From contig DATBDM010000221.1 of the NCBI GenBank assembly GCA_036269915.1, positions 1 through 6,830 on the forward strand: 6,830 nucleotides of DNA, given 5' to 3'. The position numbers and the translations under genes were made by a program. Position 1 is the stretch's first letter; every line of letters starts with the position of its first letter. The notes under the pieces were generated by a model. That model saw nothing but the letters and a program-made list of their open reading frames with translations, was not told the origin of the DNA and made no database searches. Source of the stretch: DATBDM01 sp036269915. Lineage in GTDB: Bacteria; Actinomycetota; Thermoleophilia; Solirubrobacterales; Solirubrobacteraceae. Shown in pieces: positions 5,980 through 6,830 of the stretch.

Positions 5980-6426
5980 CTATCGGCCCGCCATGCCACG
6001 CTCCCGGAGCTCCCGCAGCGCGCCCGGCCGCTTGTCGAGGCCGTCGAGCCCCATCGCGTCGAGCACCTCCGGCGTCTTCGTGAACTGGATGTCGCGGTAG
6101 TCGACGACCTGCACGTGGTTGCCCCACGGGTCGCGGAACTCGAGGCGGCGTCCGCCGCTCACCGGGACGCCCGCATCCGCGAGCGCGGCGCGTACCGCGT
6201 CGCGGTCCTCGACGACCAGGCCGAAGTGGCGGCCGTCGTCGGGCTCCTGCGTGCGGCCCTCGGCGAGCGCGATGAACTGGTCGCCCATGTCGATGAAGGC
6301 CATGCCGCGCTCGCGCCCGCGCAGCCGGAGCTCGAACAGGGCGCCGTAGAAGGCGAGCGCCTCCTCGACGTCGCCCACGGAGAGGGCGACGTGGTTGACG
6401 CCGACCAGCCGGACGCGCTCAGACAC
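5980..6426 (-). CDS. VOC-family (glyoxalase/bleomycin-resistance fold) protein
   Basis: 148 aa from a GTG at 6426. One VOC domain spans about 6-112: VNHVALSV (10-17) with H12, then VEEALAFY, a second half starting HFGLVVED (67-74) with H67, and the closing strand DPWGNHVQVVDY (99-110). The last motif normally reads DPxGNxxEL, with the Glu as a metal ligand; here the position is Q106. The C-terminal tail (about 113-148, FTKTPEVLDAMGLDGL) is also found in a subset of actinobacterial VOC proteins and may pack on the dimer. VOC proteins include glyoxalases, dioxygenases, fosfomycin enzymes and ligand-binding proteins; nothing here decides between them. The GTG overlaps the stop of the small ORF upstream by 8 bases, and the M42 gene follows after 12 bases, so this is an operon member. 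Confidence 0.85.
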   Translation of the reverse strand: MSERVRLVGVNHVALSVGDVEEALAFYGALFELRLRGRERGMAFIDMGDQFIALAEGRTQEPDDGRHFGLVVEDRDAVRAALADAGVPVSGGRRLEFRDPWGNHVQVVDYRDIQFTKTPEVLDAMGLDGLDKRPGALRELRERGMAGR

Positions 6427-6514
6427 GGCGGCGGCTCCCGACGGGCCGGCGCAGCCGCAGCTGCTGGGCGTGGGCGTCGGCGAGGTGGCGCTGGATGATG
6501 GGGTGGTTGAACAT
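6419..6514 (-). CDS. Small ORF, 31-aa basic peptide, first in the VOC-M42-HAD operon
   Basis: ATG at 6514-6512 to TGA at 6421-6419. The peptide starts MFNHPIIQRHLADAHAQQ and ends in an Arg-rich tail (GSRRRV). Thirty of 31 codons end in G or C, matching the real genes here. The stop overlaps the VOC start as GTGTCTGA, the same 8-base geometry as the MauE/MauA-like junction. Short peptides of this style (hydrophobic/His start, one amphipathic helix, basic end) occur in actinobacteria ahead of or near other genes, with no known function that I can assign. There is no strong ribosome-binding site. It may be a true peptide, a leader whose translation couples to the VOC gene, or chance. Confidence 0.5.
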   Translation of the reverse strand: MFNHPIIQRHLADAHAQQLRLRRPVGSRRRV

Positions 6515-6541
6515 ACGACGAGCGTCTCGCGTCGCGTCCTG

Positions 6542-6554
6542 ATCTCGTAGAGAT
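6542..6554. promoter_or_regulatory. Perfect 5-bp-arm dyad in the divergent promoter region
   Basis: ATCTC-GTA-GAGAT is a perfect inverted repeat with a 3-base centre. It sits 28 bases upstream of the small-ORF start (- strand) and 16 bases before the ArsR-like start (+ strand). A site here could serve either gene. The arms are short, so chance cannot be excluded. Confidence 0.3.
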
Positions 6555-6571
6555 TTAGACTCAGCTCAAAT
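6553..6571 (+). promoter_or_regulatory. Putative leaderless promoter and ArsR-type operator
   Basis: This AT-rich 19-base segment stands out in very GC-rich DNA and is an imperfect palindrome: ATTT, three bases, CT-C-AG, three bases, AAAT, centred on 6562. It contains TAGACT (6556-6561), a TANNNT -10 match ending 8 bases before the ATG at 6570, so transcription could begin at or next to the start codon. ArsR-family repressors commonly bind such dyads over their own promoters. Autoregulation is therefore the simplest reading, as an inference. Confidence 0.5.
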
Positions 6572-6830
6572 GATCCGCCTGCGATTCGGTCCCGGGACGC
6601 TCGAGTCGGTGCGCTTCGCGATCTCCCCGCTGATGGAGTCGATGGAGAGCCTGCGCGCGCTGCGCGACCCGGATGCGCAGGCGCTGCATCTCCCGTGGAT
6701 CCGCGAGGCGCGCGAGCGGACCGCCGACCTCGACCTGGCGCCGCTGCTGGCGCTGCTCCCGGAGGACCGGTACACGCCCGACTTCGTCAGCCCGCCCCCG
6801 AGCGGGCCGCTGGCGAGCATCGACGAGGAG
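6570..6830 (+). CDS. ArsR-like transcriptional regulator with DUF5937 N-terminal region, 3' end missing
   Basis: An open frame from ATG 6570 to the right edge (87 codons, no stop). The sequence MIRLRFGPGTLESVRFAISP, then SLRALRDP (27-34), LHLPWIR (39-45), DLAPLLALLP (55-64) and YTPDF followed by a PPP run and GPL (68-81) matches the N-terminal part of actinobacterial DUF5937 winged-helix regulators. In those proteins an ArsR-type DNA-binding domain follows at the C-terminus; it would lie beyond the window. The family often sits next to transporter or detoxification genes. No Shine-Dalgarno is visible, which fits leaderless translation from the box just upstream. It is divergent from the small-ORF/VOC operon (55-base gap), making that operon a candidate target alongside itself. 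Confidence 0.8.
   Translation, partial: MIRLRFGPGTLESVRFAISPLMESMESLRALRDPDAQALHLPWIREARERTADLDLAPLLALLPEDRYTPDFVSPPPSGPLASIDEE

Noticed and set aside
5977..5982. TAGCAT before the M42 gene as a separate -10 box (- strand)
   Set aside because: It contains the VOC stop codon TAG, and the genes are 12 bases apart, so co-transcription is the simpler explanation.
4906..6498. Long + strand open frame (530 aa) across the M42 and VOC genes
   Set aside because: Its product is compositionally biased (Arg/Ala/Val/Asp) with no recognisable domain. The opposite strand has complete M42 active-site motifs and a VOC fold. It is an artefact of high GC.
6566..6820. - strand open frame (84 aa) opposite the regulator
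   Set aside because: Ser/Arg-rich shadow; the + strand matches the DUF5937 regulator N-terminus through the window edge.

Overview
The window is very GC-rich, with third codon positions almost all G or C. Gene style and protein types (MauE- and MauA-like proteins, a FrnE-type DsbA protein, a DUF5937/ArsR regulator, short or absent leaders) suggest a high-GC actinobacterium, most likely Thermoleophilia/Solirubrobacterales. That placement is an inference from style and family content, not from a marker gene. Eight protein genes plus one 31-residue small ORF fill almost all of the sequence. Both outer genes run off the edges, and no stretch over 300 bases lacks a gene. I see no RNA gene, mobile element or CRISPR array.

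Left half (1-4213), extracytoplasmic thiol/redox theme. On the + strand lie the end of a DsbA-family (FrnE-like) thioredoxin-fold protein, a MauE membrane domain fused to a CxxC thioredoxin domain, and, overlapping it by 8 bases, a Tat-exported ten-cysteine protein resembling the methylamine dehydrogenase light chain (MauA). A universal-stress-like gene lies opposite (2153-2677, - strand). Then comes a + strand gene encoding a DsbD/CcdA-like membrane domain joined to a beta-propeller. The MauA-like protein keeps the tryptophan corresponding to the first TTQ residue but has phenylalanine in place of the second. It also carries six tandem seven-to-eight-residue repeats. This looks like a methylamine-dehydrogenase-derived disulfide-rich system that cannot make the normal TTQ cofactor, and it is the most interesting part of the window.

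Right half (4220-6514), - strand operon, read right to left: a 31-aa small ORF, a VOC/glyoxalase-fold protein, an M42 metallo-aminopeptidase and a HAD-family hydrolase. Three of the genes overlap a neighbour and the fourth junction is 12 bases. The HAD gene apparently starts at CTG inside a CTGA overlap, because every ATG/GTG/TTG start would remove its catalytic Asp motif. Divergently, an ArsR-like DUF5937 regulator begins at 6570. It is preceded by an AT-rich island with two dyads and a TANNNT -10-like box, so it may control itself and perhaps the divergent operon.
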